A DNA stretch of 18,329 nt from Deltaproteobacteria bacterium (GCA_009668925.1 SBEK01000070.1:1-18329), one strand, 5' to 3'; counted from the stretch's first letter, positions 8,573-15,454 are shown. Numbers and translations: made by a program. The notes: a model not told the origin generated them from the sequence alone.

Positions 8573-9885
8573 TTTGAGTCCTCCATTAAATTATTCGTTT
8601 TGACAATCGTCCAGTGACTTGGTGTGTAGACCTCACATCCACTATAAGCATAACGTTCAAAATCAGCTCCGCAACCGTTTATATCGCTTCCCACAATTTC
8701 GATAGTCGTAATTTCTTGGACATGATCGTCTGCGGCGTTGCCTTCTCTCAGCACCCAGGCGCCAAGCAGGTATTTCCCCGGAAGAAGCTTGATATTTGGA
8801 ATTTCAACTTCAAATACGTGCTCACCCACCTCCAGATCATAGCGCAATCCCTCCCAGGTTGAAACAATGTAATGTATAGCAATACCGGCCCAACTGCTGA
8901 TTTTAACGCCGATTTCAAAGTTTTCCATTCGCCTGATACAGGAAACTCCAAGCCGGATGATAGCTGTCGAGCCCATCGAAAATGTGCTGGCTGGTTTATT
9001 TTGCTGATTGAATATTGACATCAGTTTCAGGCGCGCGAAAGACCCAGCTCCCCCGTGTATGAATTGGTCCAGATCCAGAGAATTTTCACTGCTTACAACC
9101 ATCGTGTATCGACTGATCACGTCCTTTACCGGCCCGATCAGGGCCACGCGCCCTGAATCTAACATCATGGCTGACTCGCACAATCCCATTACAGCCGACA
9201 TGTTGTGGCTTACGAATAAGACGGTTCGACCTTCCTTTGCAGCATCCCCCATCTTGCCCAGGCACTTCTTTTGAAATTGGGCATCGCCCACAGCAAGCAC
9301 TTCGTCTATGACGAGAATCTCCGGCTCAAGGTGTGCGGCAACGGCAAACGCGAGACGCACATACATACCGCTGGAGTAACGCTTGACCGGGGTATCAAGG
9401 TACTTCTCCACATCGGCGAAAGCGACGATCTCGTCAAATTTACGATTTATCTCTCTCCGGGTCATGCCCAGGATGGTCCCATTCAGATAGATGTTTTCTC
9501 GTCCCGAGAGCTCTGGATGGAAGCCGGTGCCCACTTCCAACAGACTGGCGACCCGTCCGTTTAAAGTTAGCCTTCCAGCGGACGGTTCGGTGATGCGGCT
9601 AAGAATCTTTAATAACGTACTTTTCCCCGCACCATTGCGGCCGATGATGCCAATGGCCTCACCACGGCGTACCTGAAAAGTTACATCACTGAGCGCCCAT
9701 ACTTCTTCAAGTGTATCGCCCTGAATGACCGGTTTCCCCTGCATCATATCCTTTGTCTTGCTCCAGAACGTCCTGGCATTCTGCATCAGAACGTCGCGCA
9801 AGGCGGTGTAGCCGGTTTTTTGCCGTTGGTGACCTATCGTATATTTCTTTCCAATATTTTCGGCTTTGATGATGATGTCGGACAT
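8569..9885 (-). CDS. wzt: Polysaccharide ABC exporter ATPase with C-terminal Wzt-type domain
   Basis: 438 residues. The nucleotide-binding domain has Walker A GRNGAGKST (82-90), ABC signature YSSGM (170-174), Walker B ILVIDEVLAVGD (190-201) and the H-loop SHN (226-228). About 150 residues follow the domain (roughly 285-425) with beta-rich sequence such as FEIGVKISSWAG and LPGKYLLGAWV. This matches the C-terminal domain of Wzt proteins of E. coli O8/O9a type, which binds the capped end of the glycan before export. KpsT-type ATPases lack this extension. It lies 8 bp after wzm, with AAAAGG four bases before ATG, and overlaps the following nucleotidyltransferase gene by 4 bp. Confidence 0.93.
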   Translation of the reverse strand: MSDIIIKAENIGKKYTIGHQRQKTGYTALRDVLMQNARTFWSKTKDMMQGKPVIQGDTLEEVWALSDVTFQVRRGEAIGIIGRNGAGKSTLLKILSRITEPSAGRLTLNGRVASLLEVGTGFHPELSGRENIYLNGTILGMTRREINRKFDEIVAFADVEKYLDTPVKRYSSGMYVRLAFAVAAHLEPEILVIDEVLAVGDAQFQKKCLGKMGDAAKEGRTVLFVSHNMSAVMGLCESAMMLDSGRVALIGPVKDVISRYTMVVSSENSLDLDQFIHGGAGSFARLKLMSIFNQQNKPASTFSMGSTAIIRLGVSCIRRMENFEIGVKISSWAGIAIHYIVSTWEGLRYDLEVGEHVFEVEIPNIKLLPGKYLLGAWVLREGNAADDHVQEITTIEIVGSDINGCGADFERYAYSGCEVYTPSHWTIVKTNNLMEDSK

Positions 9886-9893
9886 GCGGCCTT

Positions 9894-10715
9894 TTAAATC
9901 AAATCTGCAAAGGTTTTTTCCATACGTCTAAAATGAGTAACGCCCAACCAAAGAAAGAACCCAATGACGAGAAAACTGAGCAGAAACCCCGGCAGGTAAA
10001 TTGGGCTGTCTCCACCCAGGATACACCAGCGGAAACCGTCGATCACACCCACCATCGGATTAAGGCTGTAAAGCAGGCGCCATTGTTCGGGAACGATCCT
10101 GCTACTGAAACCAACGGGAGAAACATAAAGCCCGAATTGCACAACGAAAGGAACGACATAGCGGAAATCCCTATATTTTACATTGAGCGCAGTAATCCAG
10201 AGACCGGGGCCCAGACTGGCAAGCAAGGCCATTGTGATGAAAAAGGGTAGGCACAGAATCTGCCAACCGGGTGCAAATTGATAGTAAATCATCATCCCGG
10301 CGAGAATGAATAAGCTAATAAAGAAATCAGCCAGAGAAGTAATCAACGATGCCGCAGGCATGATCATCCGGGGGAAATAAACTTTGCTGATCAAATTGGT
10401 ATTGTCGATCAGACTGCTTGACGATTCCGCGAGTGAATTTGCGAAAAGAGACCAGGGAAGCATGGCTGCAAAGACCATAAGAGCATACGGTGTATTGCCA
10501 TCGCTGGGCAGTTTTGCAATCTTACTGAACACGACCGTGAAGACGATCATCGTCAGAAACGGCCTGAGAATGGCCCACAAAATACCGATGATGGTCTGTT
10601 TGTAGCGAACGGACAGATCACGCCATGATAGAATCAGAAAAAGCTCTCTATAGCGCCAGAGATCACTCCAGTAGTTTTTCTCAGCCCGACCTGCTTCAAT
10701 TACAATTTCGCTCAT
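9894..10715 (-). CDS. wzm: Polysaccharide ABC exporter permease
   Basis: 273-residue inner-membrane protein of the ABC-2 permease family that forms the channel for lipid-linked glycan with Wzt. An N-terminal amphipathic segment (YWSDLWRYRELFLILSWRDL) leads to about six membrane segments, near residues 41-65, 75-97, 118-147, 150-177, 186-204 and 242-262. The conserved KVYFPR (111-116), NVKYRDFRYVVPF and SLNPM (217-221) are typical of Wzm/KpsM/TagG proteins. It directly precedes wzt. The ribosome site before ATG 10715 is poor, and the upstream methyltransferase gene ends 21 bp before the start. Confidence 0.94.
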   Translation of the reverse strand: MSEIVIEAGRAEKNYWSDLWRYRELFLILSWRDLSVRYKQTIIGILWAILRPFLTMIVFTVVFSKIAKLPSDGNTPYALMVFAAMLPWSLFANSLAESSSSLIDNTNLISKVYFPRMIMPAASLITSLADFFISLFILAGMMIYYQFAPGWQILCLPFFITMALLASLGPGLWITALNVKYRDFRYVVPFVVQFGLYVSPVGFSSRIVPEQWRLLYSLNPMVGVIDGFRWCILGGDSPIYLPGFLLSFLVIGFFLWLGVTHFRRMEKTFADLI

Positions 10716-10736
10716 GAGTGAAATAAATTTCCGATG

Positions 10737-11534
10737 CTATAATTTCTTTGTCGATTGCACGCAGAAACACACGCCCCATGTCTCCGGGCCGATCGGGTTT
10801 CCCGCAAGCCATTCTTCGGCATGGAGGATTTGCAGGCCGCTGTGGTCGGCGATGCACTCGATTTCCGGTCTGAAAAAATATCGCATCGCATGTGTTTCCC
10901 GCAATTCGCTCACGACCTGTGTGGAAAGATCTCGTACAAACATGTGGTAACTGACATCGACCCGATTGTCATTGATGTGAAGACGAGGTTCGGCTAATCG
11001 CGCAATCTCTATCTTTTCATCCGTCATCCTCTTGATCCTGACAGACGGGCGTTGCGTCAGGACAGCCGGTCCGTACCAGACATCAAAAATAAAAATGCCG
11101 CCGGGTTTGAGATGATGTTTGACCGTTTCAAATGATCGTCTGACATCGTCATTGCTGGTCTGATAGCTCATGACGTGAAAGAGGGCGATGACAGCATCGA
11201 AACGTTTCTCCAGGCGGACTTCCCGGATATCACCCGCATCAAAGGTCAACCTGCTGCTCTGCATGTTGCTTTTTTTAACAAGAGATCTGGATCGAAGGAG
11301 CATTTCCTCGCTCTGTTCTATTCCGTGAACGGAAAAACCCTTATCCGCCAGCAGAGACGCGTGAATGCCTGTCCCGGAGCCCAGCTCAAGAATGGAGTGC
11401 ACAGACGGATGAAATCTGTGAAGGAGATTGACGACGTATTCGGTTTCCGCGGGGTAGTCCTTATCCCGGTAGATGAGATCATAGTACCGGGCGTAATCCG
11501 CAAATACCGCTCTGTTGCTTATAATATTTGACAT
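10737..11534 (-). CDS. Class I SAM-dependent methyltransferase
   Basis: 265 residues. The N-terminal FADYARYYDLIYRDKDYPAE is typical of small-molecule methyltransferases. Motif I ILELGSGTG is at 48-56, followed by GIEQSEEML, the acidic FDAGDIRE and FDAVIALFHVMSY. LKPGGIFIFDVWYGPAV forms strand 5. The second half contains a beta insertion (RLHINDNRVDVSYHMFV) likely to shape the substrate site. GGGGTG lies about five bases before ATG 11534. It sits between the FkbM methyltransferase and wzm, separated from the former by 172 bp in which I find no convincing gene. Substrate is unknown; a glycan or nucleotide-sugar target is inferred from context. Confidence 0.87.
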   Translation of the reverse strand: MSNIISNRAVFADYARYYDLIYRDKDYPAETEYVVNLLHRFHPSVHSILELGSGTGIHASLLADKGFSVHGIEQSEEMLLRSRSLVKKSNMQSSRLTFDAGDIREVRLEKRFDAVIALFHVMSYQTSNDDVRRSFETVKHHLKPGGIFIFDVWYGPAVLTQRPSVRIKRMTDEKIEIARLAEPRLHINDNRVDVSYHMFVRDLSTQVVSELRETHAMRYFFRPEIECIADHSGLQILHAEEWLAGNPIGPETWGVCFCVQSTKKL

Positions 11535-11706
11535 GAGTGCACCCCGATTGTTGACCGGCTATAAAACAATTGCTGATTGCAATGCGAACCACGAGCGACG
11601 AATACAGCAGATCCAGACGTCTGAATGCCGCCGCCGACATTGCCCTGAAGACAAGAAACATACACAGCGCTTCCTTCGTGACCTTGTCTTTTTAAAGGCA
11701 TAAAAA

Positions 11707-12498
11707 TCATCCGAAGGAAGAACCCGTCAATTTTTTCATTTGTTCGGCTGTTGAATAGGAATGGTTATGTCTGAATTTCCCATTCTCCTGAACAAAAATA
11801 ATATCCAGCTGCCCCAGCGCGTTGTCAAGGGGACGGTTCCACCCGTGAATGATGTCATACGCAACGAAGCCGTGATTCTTCATGTACAGGACGACATCAA
11901 AGAATTGAGGAGCGCCTTTCATAAATTGAAACATGGATACTTCCAGAGCGACCGCTTCCGCCATCCGTAATGTTTCCTGCGCACCGTCCAATACGTTCAG
12001 TTCGGCGCCCTGAGCGTCCACCTTAATGAGGCATGATCCGGTGAGTTCCTTCTCCTTCATGATGTCGTCGATACGAACGGTGGGCACTGTAATTTCGCAT
12101 CCATCGGCGGCCGCGCCCATGGTTTCTTTGTAGAGGGACGATCCTTCCAGATGATTTTTATGGACATTGAATGTCACCAAACCTGTACTTGAAGCGGCGG
12201 CTGCGAGAACATAATTCCCCCTGTGCCTTACGAGAATGCGTTTCAGGTCCGCTTCAAATTCTTTCAGGGGTTCTATCAAGAGAAAGAAGGAATCCGGAAA
12301 AGTCCGATACAGATCATCGGTCCCTTTCGCGACGCCGACATCGATGACGATGTCGGGACGGAACCCCAGTTCGCGCAGAAGAAGATAGGACTCTTCGATG
12401 CTTGTTCTCAATCGTCCGACCGCCGTTTTATCTGAGATTCGTCTGATATCGTAGCCACATCTTCTGGCGAAAGTCTGGAGAGTATGTTTGATGCTCAT
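11707..12498 (-). CDS. FkbM-family methyltransferase
   Basis: 263 residues of the FkbM (Methyltransf_21) family, which mostly O-methylate sugars or small molecules. Motif I is IDVGVAKGTDDLYRTFP (52-68), the ribose-binding acid is in LIEP (74-77), VPTVRIDDI is at 138-146 and LIKVDAQGAELNVLDGA at 157-173; all are hallmarks of the family. The start carries a short basic segment ending GYDIRR (15-20), a motif also found in the linker of the transferase/methyltransferase fusion in this operon. ATG 12498 has GGAGG nine bases upstream. It is 91 bp after the aminotransferase gene. Confidence 0.9.
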   Translation of the reverse strand: MSIKHTLQTFARRCGYDIRRISDKTAVGRLRTSIEESYLLLRELGFRPDIVIDVGVAKGTDDLYRTFPDSFFLLIEPLKEFEADLKRILVRHRGNYVLAAAASSTGLVTFNVHKNHLEGSSLYKETMGAAADGCEITVPTVRIDDIMKEKELTGSCLIKVDAQGAELNVLDGAQETLRMAEAVALEVSMFQFMKGAPQFFDVVLYMKNHGFVAYDIIHGWNRPLDNALGQLDIIFVQENGKFRHNHSYSTAEQMKKLTGSSFG

Positions 12499-12589
12499 TC
12501 CGCAGAGCCTCCACTTGATTCGGATTTGACCCTATCCGTGGACGTATTGCAGCTCATTGAAAGGCAACCGTCGGGTGTCAGTTGCATCT

Positions 12590-13750
12590 TTAGAGACTGT
12601 TCAAACATTCTCCGACCATTTCGCAAACATAATTCAGTTGCTCCATCGTCAGTGATAATCCGGACGGGAGATAGAGTCCCTGACGAGCGATGCGTTCGGC
12701 GACGGGGTAGGCTTCCTTCTGAAAAAGCCCCATACCGCGAAAAACAGGCTGTTCGTGCATACCCAGAAAGAAAGGACGGGTCTCCACACCTCTTTCTTTT
12801 AAGTCCTGCGCCAAGCGGGTGGCCGTCGGCCCCGTACGTTCATCAATCACGATGCCGTACATCCAGAATACTTGTTTTGCCCATGTTTCTTCCACAGGCA
12901 GCTGAAGGGTGCCGATGTCCTGCAAACGTTCTGTATAGGCTTTTCCCATCCACCGTTTCTTTGCTACAATTTCATCCATTCGTTCCAATTGACCAAGACC
13001 AATAGCAGCCTGCAGGTTAGTGAGGCGGAAATTGTGACCGAGCTCCGTATGGAGGAACCGCTGTTCAGGACGAAAGCAAAGATTGCGCAAACTTCTGGCT
13101 TTCTCCGCATCATGAGCATCGTTCGTCAGAACCATGCCGCCTTCGCCGGTGGTGATGAGCTTGTTGGCATAAAAACTGAACACGCTGATGTCTCCGAAGC
13201 CTCCGCATTTTTTCCACTGTGGGGAATCAGTTGTCCGCCCTGTCATATATTCGGCGCCATGAACTTCGGCGGCGTCTTCGATGATCTTCAGGTCGTATTC
13301 TTCGGCAAGATCAATAATCGGGTCCATGTCAACAGGATGGCCATAAATATGGACGGGCATGATGGCTTTAAGCCTGCCGTCACCTTTGCGCATCTCCGAT
13401 TCGACTTTTTCGCGAACCTGTGACACATTCATACACCAGGTGCGCGGATCGCTGTCGACAAGAAGCGGAACACCGCCACTGCGTATGATCGCCTGTGCGC
13501 AGGAGATAATGGTGAAGGCGGGCATGATGACCTTATCCCCCGGTTTCAGTCCGATGCACTCAACCGCCACCTGAAGCGCAACCGTACCGTTGGCCACGGC
13601 AATTCCGTATTTCATGCCGCAGTACTGAGCCCATTTGTACTCGAATTCTTCGATAAAACGGCCCGCCGAAGAAACCCAGCCGGTCCGCAGGCACTCATTG
13701 ACGTATTCAATTTCTTTGGAACCGATCAGAGGCTCGCTGACGGAGATCAT
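12590..13750 (-). CDS. DegT/DnrJ/EryC1/StrS-family sugar aminotransferase (perosamine-synthetase-like)
   Basis: PLP enzyme that would aminate a keto nucleotide sugar. With start ATG 13750 it has 386 residues, the usual size. TGWVSSAGRFIEEFE near the N-terminus and AVANGTVALQ (phosphate site) are family hallmarks. IIEDAAEVHGA holds the aspartate that contacts the PLP ring, and FSFYANKLITTGEGGM carries the Schiff-base lysine K197. The WVSSxGxFIxxFE and FxxNKxITxGEGGM patterns resemble GDP-perosamine synthases more than WbpE-type enzymes, but substrate assignment from this is tentative. GAGGA sits six bases before ATG 13750 and abuts the alternative ATG at 13756, so the later start is chosen. 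The resulting ATGA overlap with the cupin gene suggests coupling. Confidence 0.92.
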   Translation of the reverse strand: MISVSEPLIGSKEIEYVNECLRTGWVSSAGRFIEEFEYKWAQYCGMKYGIAVANGTVALQVAVECIGLKPGDKVIMPAFTIISCAQAIIRSGGVPLLVDSDPRTWCMNVSQVREKVESEMRKGDGRLKAIMPVHIYGHPVDMDPIIDLAEEYDLKIIEDAAEVHGAEYMTGRTTDSPQWKKCGGFGDISVFSFYANKLITTGEGGMVLTNDAHDAEKARSLRNLCFRPEQRFLHTELGHNFRLTNLQAAIGLGQLERMDEIVAKKRWMGKAYTERLQDIGTLQLPVEETWAKQVFWMYGIVIDERTGPTATRLAQDLKERGVETRPFFLGMHEQPVFRGMGLFQKEAYPVAERIARQGLYLPSGLSLTMEQLNYVCEMVGECLNSL

Positions 13751-14175
13751 GAGCATTCCTCATCAAATTTGGTTTTATCACCGTCGCCGGCGAACGGGCC
13801 TTGCTTGACCTCGATCATGGCGGTTTCTTCCAGCATTTCGAATGAGTGGCCGCCGCCGCACAGCAAAATGAGATCTCCCGAATTCAGAATCCGCTCTCCA
13901 ACATGTTCCTGGTTCGAAGTGTAAAGTTTCACTTTAACTTTGCCATGCCGGATAATAAGCACTTCCTGCGTGTAAAGGACCTGTCGCGTGATCATGTTAT
14001 GATGGTGAGCGGCGATCTTGTGTCCCTGCGGATGCTGCATGTAGGCGACCTGTTGAGAAAAACTGCCCGGCGTGAAGAACTTGATGCCGGGTTCATGATA
14101 TTCCGCCCGGATGATCAGGGCGATGGGTTCCAAACCTTGCGTAATGGTCTCGACACTTTCATTCATTTTTTCCAT
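13747..14175 (-). CDS. Small cupin-domain protein
   Basis: 142-residue single-domain cupin. Motif 1 is G51-x5-H57-H58-H59 with E71, and motif 2 is GDLILLCGGGH with H110, so the metal-binding residues H57, H59, E71 and H110 are all plausible. It lacks the RG-x-HAH pattern of the FdtA/QdtA sugar 3,4-ketoisomerases, so I do not call it one. The start at ATG 14175 has AGAGGA five bases upstream. Its stop overlaps the aminotransferase start by ATGA, implying that the pair work together, perhaps on one nucleotide sugar. The exact role is unknown. The stop of the epimerase remnant lies just before its ribosome site. Confidence 0.8.
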   Translation of the reverse strand: MEKMNESVETITQGLEPIALIIRAEYHEPGIKFFTPGSFSQQVAYMQHPQGHKIAAHHHNMITRQVLYTQEVLIIRHGKVKVKLYTSNQEHVGERILNSGDLILLCGGGHSFEMLEETAMIEVKQGPFAGDGDKTKFDEECS

Positions 14176-14185
14176 TTCATTCCTC

Positions 14186-14342
14186 TCATTCTGCGTTTCT
14201 TTTCTGCTTCGAGAGATTAAGAAGGACAGATGGTTTGTAATACGATTTGTACCATTCTACGAACCTTTTTATTCCTTCATCCAGAGTTGTGGACGGCTTG
14301 AATCCGATTCACGGTGGCTGCGGTAACCAGAAATTTATGCAT
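14186..14342 (-). pseudogene. Remnant of a NAD-dependent sugar epimerase gene with the middle deleted
   Basis: Two ends of an epimerase-type gene face each other with the centre missing. From ATG at 14342 the frame reads MHKFLVTAATV, close to the usual MKKFLVTGAAGF start of NAD-dependent epimerase/dehydratases, but with the glycine motif damaged. In another frame, from 14308 to the TGA at 14186, 40 codons read IGFKPSTTLDEGIKRFVEWY then KSYYKPSV, which is the typical C-terminus of UDP-glucuronate 4-epimerase-like proteins. A normal gene has about 310-340 codons, so roughly 280-290 are absent. The stop lies directly upstream of the cupin ribosome site, showing that the gene was once part of this operon. 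The C-terminal match is strong; the N-terminal match is short and less certain. Confidence 0.7.
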
Positions 14343-14368
14343 ATCGAACATTCTGTGCGAAAAATTTT

Positions 14369-14509
14369 TTATTCGCGAAGCATGAGTACGGGGCTGTCGG
14401 GTTCCTGAATCTGCTTCATTCGGCCAACGACGGCAGATTCAGCTCCGCCCTCTGGATTACACCCAAGGGCAAATTCCATGACGCGCCGAACAATATGACG
14501 GAAGTTCAT
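14369..14509 (-). CDS. Possible small protein of 46 residues, unrecognised
   Basis: An open frame begins with ATG 14509, eleven bases after the regulator stop codon, and ends at TAA 14369. The product starts MNFRHIVRRVMEFALGCNPE and ends SPVLMLRE. It is mildly amphipathic at the start, with no membrane segment or known motif that I recognise. No good ribosome site is visible (CTGAAG adjoins the ATG), so translation would depend on coupling to the regulator. It fills most of the gap between the regulator and the epimerase scar, and could instead be a decayed fragment of a larger gene. Confidence 0.3.
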   Translation of the reverse strand: MNFRHIVRRVMEFALGCNPEGGAESAVVGRMKQIQEPDSPVLMLRE

Positions 14510-14519
14510 CTTCAGGCAG

Positions 14520-15071
14520 CTATTTGCTGCTCTGCCGTTCCCACACGAGAAAATTAGGCCGGTTTTCGAGAGCGGTCTTAAAGGTCTCGAATTCCTCGCC
14601 GGTTAAGACCAGAGAGCGGATCTTGCGCTTGATGTAACGTTCAGTTTTCCTACTCAAATCGTTCAGGTGATATTGATCGACGTTGCCCACCAGCAACAGA
14701 TCAATGATTCCCGTGTCTTTGCCCTCGGCATAATCGTCGATGATATAGGCTTTTTCCAGATCGCCCAGCCTGACGAGAATACTGTCGATAACCTGGTCGA
14801 GGCCCATAACCTTGCTGACCATGGATTTCAGTTCCGGAAAAAGAGGGTGATCGTTGTTTGCCGTATACAGAACATTGCGTCCTTCTTTCTCGGATGTCAG
14901 AAGCTTCGTTTTCGTAAGCTGGTTCAGTTCTTCACGAACGGCGTTGGTGGAGACATGAAGATCGTTGGAAAGTTCTCTGAGATAAGACCTCGTCCCGGGG
15001 TTGAAAAAAAAGCGCATGAGCAGACGGATTCTGGTCTTCGAGGATATAAGCCCTGCAAAAAGGTCGTCCAT
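14520..15071 (-). CDS. Winged-helix regulator with a degenerate nucleotidyltransferase-like domain
   Basis: 183 residues from ATG 15071. Residues about 10-70 form an ArsR-like winged helix: ISSKTRIRLLMRFFF, then the recognition region YLRELSNDLHVSTNAVREEL, and a wing KEGRNVLYTA. The C-terminal part (about 108-180) has the outline of a small nucleotidyltransferase fold. However, the G-S of the GSxARGE motif reads DD (IDDYAEGKDTG) and the first Asp of DxD is Ile (IIDLLLVG), so catalysis is unlikely and a sensing or dimer role is inferred. The start is chosen because GAGG lies five bases before this ATG, while the earlier ATG at 15104 lies within the -10 element. As first gene of the operon it is the likely local regulator. 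Confidence 0.82.
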   Translation of the reverse strand: MDDLFAGLISSKTRIRLLMRFFFNPGTRSYLRELSNDLHVSTNAVREELNQLTKTKLLTSEKEGRNVLYTANNDHPLFPELKSMVSKVMGLDQVIDSILVRLGDLEKAYIIDDYAEGKDTGIIDLLLVGNVDQYHLNDLSRKTERYIKRKIRSLVLTGEEFETFKTALENRPNFLVWERQSSK

Positions 15072-15083
15072 GTCTGCCTCATT

Positions 15084-15104
15084 ACGAGTAGTTATTTTAC
15101 TCAT
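15084..15104. promoter_or_regulatory. Dyad overlapping the -10 box and start site; candidate operator
   Basis: On the minus strand ATGAGTA (15104-15098) and TACTCGT (15090-15084) form an inverted repeat with 6 of 7 matches and a 7-base spacer. It covers the -10 element and the expected transcription start of the gene for the winged-helix regulator. A dimeric winged-helix protein bound here would block RNA polymerase, so autoregulation is a reasonable inference. Arm length is short and chance cannot be excluded. Confidence 0.4.
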
Positions 15105-15127
15105 AACACACAAAAACTAATTGTCAA
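15100..15127 (-). promoter_or_regulatory. Sigma-70-type promoter of the main operon
   Basis: On the minus strand a perfect -35 TTGACA (15127-15122) is separated by 16 bases from TATGAG (15105-15100), a 4 of 6 match to the -10 box. Transcription would begin near 15093, giving a leader of about 20 bases before the ribosome site and ATG 15071 of the regulator. No other gene with a comparable promoter is seen downstream, so this may drive the whole operon. Confidence 0.6.
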
Positions 15128-15226
15128 GTTTATTCTTTGAGCTAACAAAGACAGAGAACAAGGGTTGTAACCACCTCCCAGCCCTCAGTTCTTTGGTCTA
15201 ATGAAATTATAGTTGCCTCTGCATGA

Positions 15227-15454
15227 GATTGCCACCACCCGGGCACAGCCTGCCGTGGCGAACGCCGGGGGTGGTAGTCCCGGACATTCGGCTGCTGGTG
15301 AGATTGCCACCCCGGCCTTCGCCGGGGCAGGCTGTGACTGAACGTCGCCTCCAATGACAGTGCCGGATTGCCACAGCGCGCGAGGCGCGGTTCACAATGA
15401 CGGAACGGGGGGGAGGGATTGCCAGAGCGCCAGAACGGTAGTTTGCAATGACGG
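15227..15454. repeat. Cluster of four degenerate dispersed repeats (GATTGCCA ... CAATGACGG type)
   Basis: The 480-bp gap 15072-15550 has no gene; besides the promoter it holds this repeat block. Units begin with GATTGCCA at 15227, 15302, 15366 and 15417. The last three end in CAATGACAG or CAATGACGG near 15360, 15403 and 15454. Units 3 and 4 are about 38 bp with variable GC-rich centres. Unit 2 contains a perfect hairpin CCCCGGC-CTTC-GCCGGGG (15310-15327). The spurious reading frame across it encodes the RHCEPRLARCGNP-like peptide often annotated in genomes rich in such intergenic repeats. Confidence 0.7.
15244..15336. repeat. Long imperfect inverted repeat within the repeat cluster
   Basis: The left arm, 15244-15279, begins CACAGCCTGCC. 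The right arm, 15336-15301 read on the minus strand, begins with the same 11 bases. Beyond this the arms share GGCGAA, GCCGGGG and TGG with a few substitutions and one single-base indel. A central region of about 20 bp separates them. It looks like two repeat units inserted in opposite orientation and could form a long hairpin in RNA or a cruciform in DNA. Confidence 0.6.

Noticed and set aside
11479..11706. Short minus-strand frames in and around the 172-bp gap before the methyltransferase at 10737-11534
   Set aside because: Partly overlapping the methyltransferase gene in another frame, without ribosome sites or recognisable domains; no convincing gene remnant or promoter could be identified.
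12495..12587. Minus-strand frame of 30 codons between the aminotransferase and FkbM genes, ending in an ATGA overlap with FkbM
   Set aside because: The overlap is suggestive of coupling, but there is no ribosome site and the peptide is polar with no recognisable motif; chance is likely and FkbM has its own GGAGG.
15227..15454. CRISPR array considered for the spaced GATTGCCA units
   Set aside because: Units are degenerate, unevenly spaced (75, 64 and 51 bp), partly inverted, and have no cas gene nearby.
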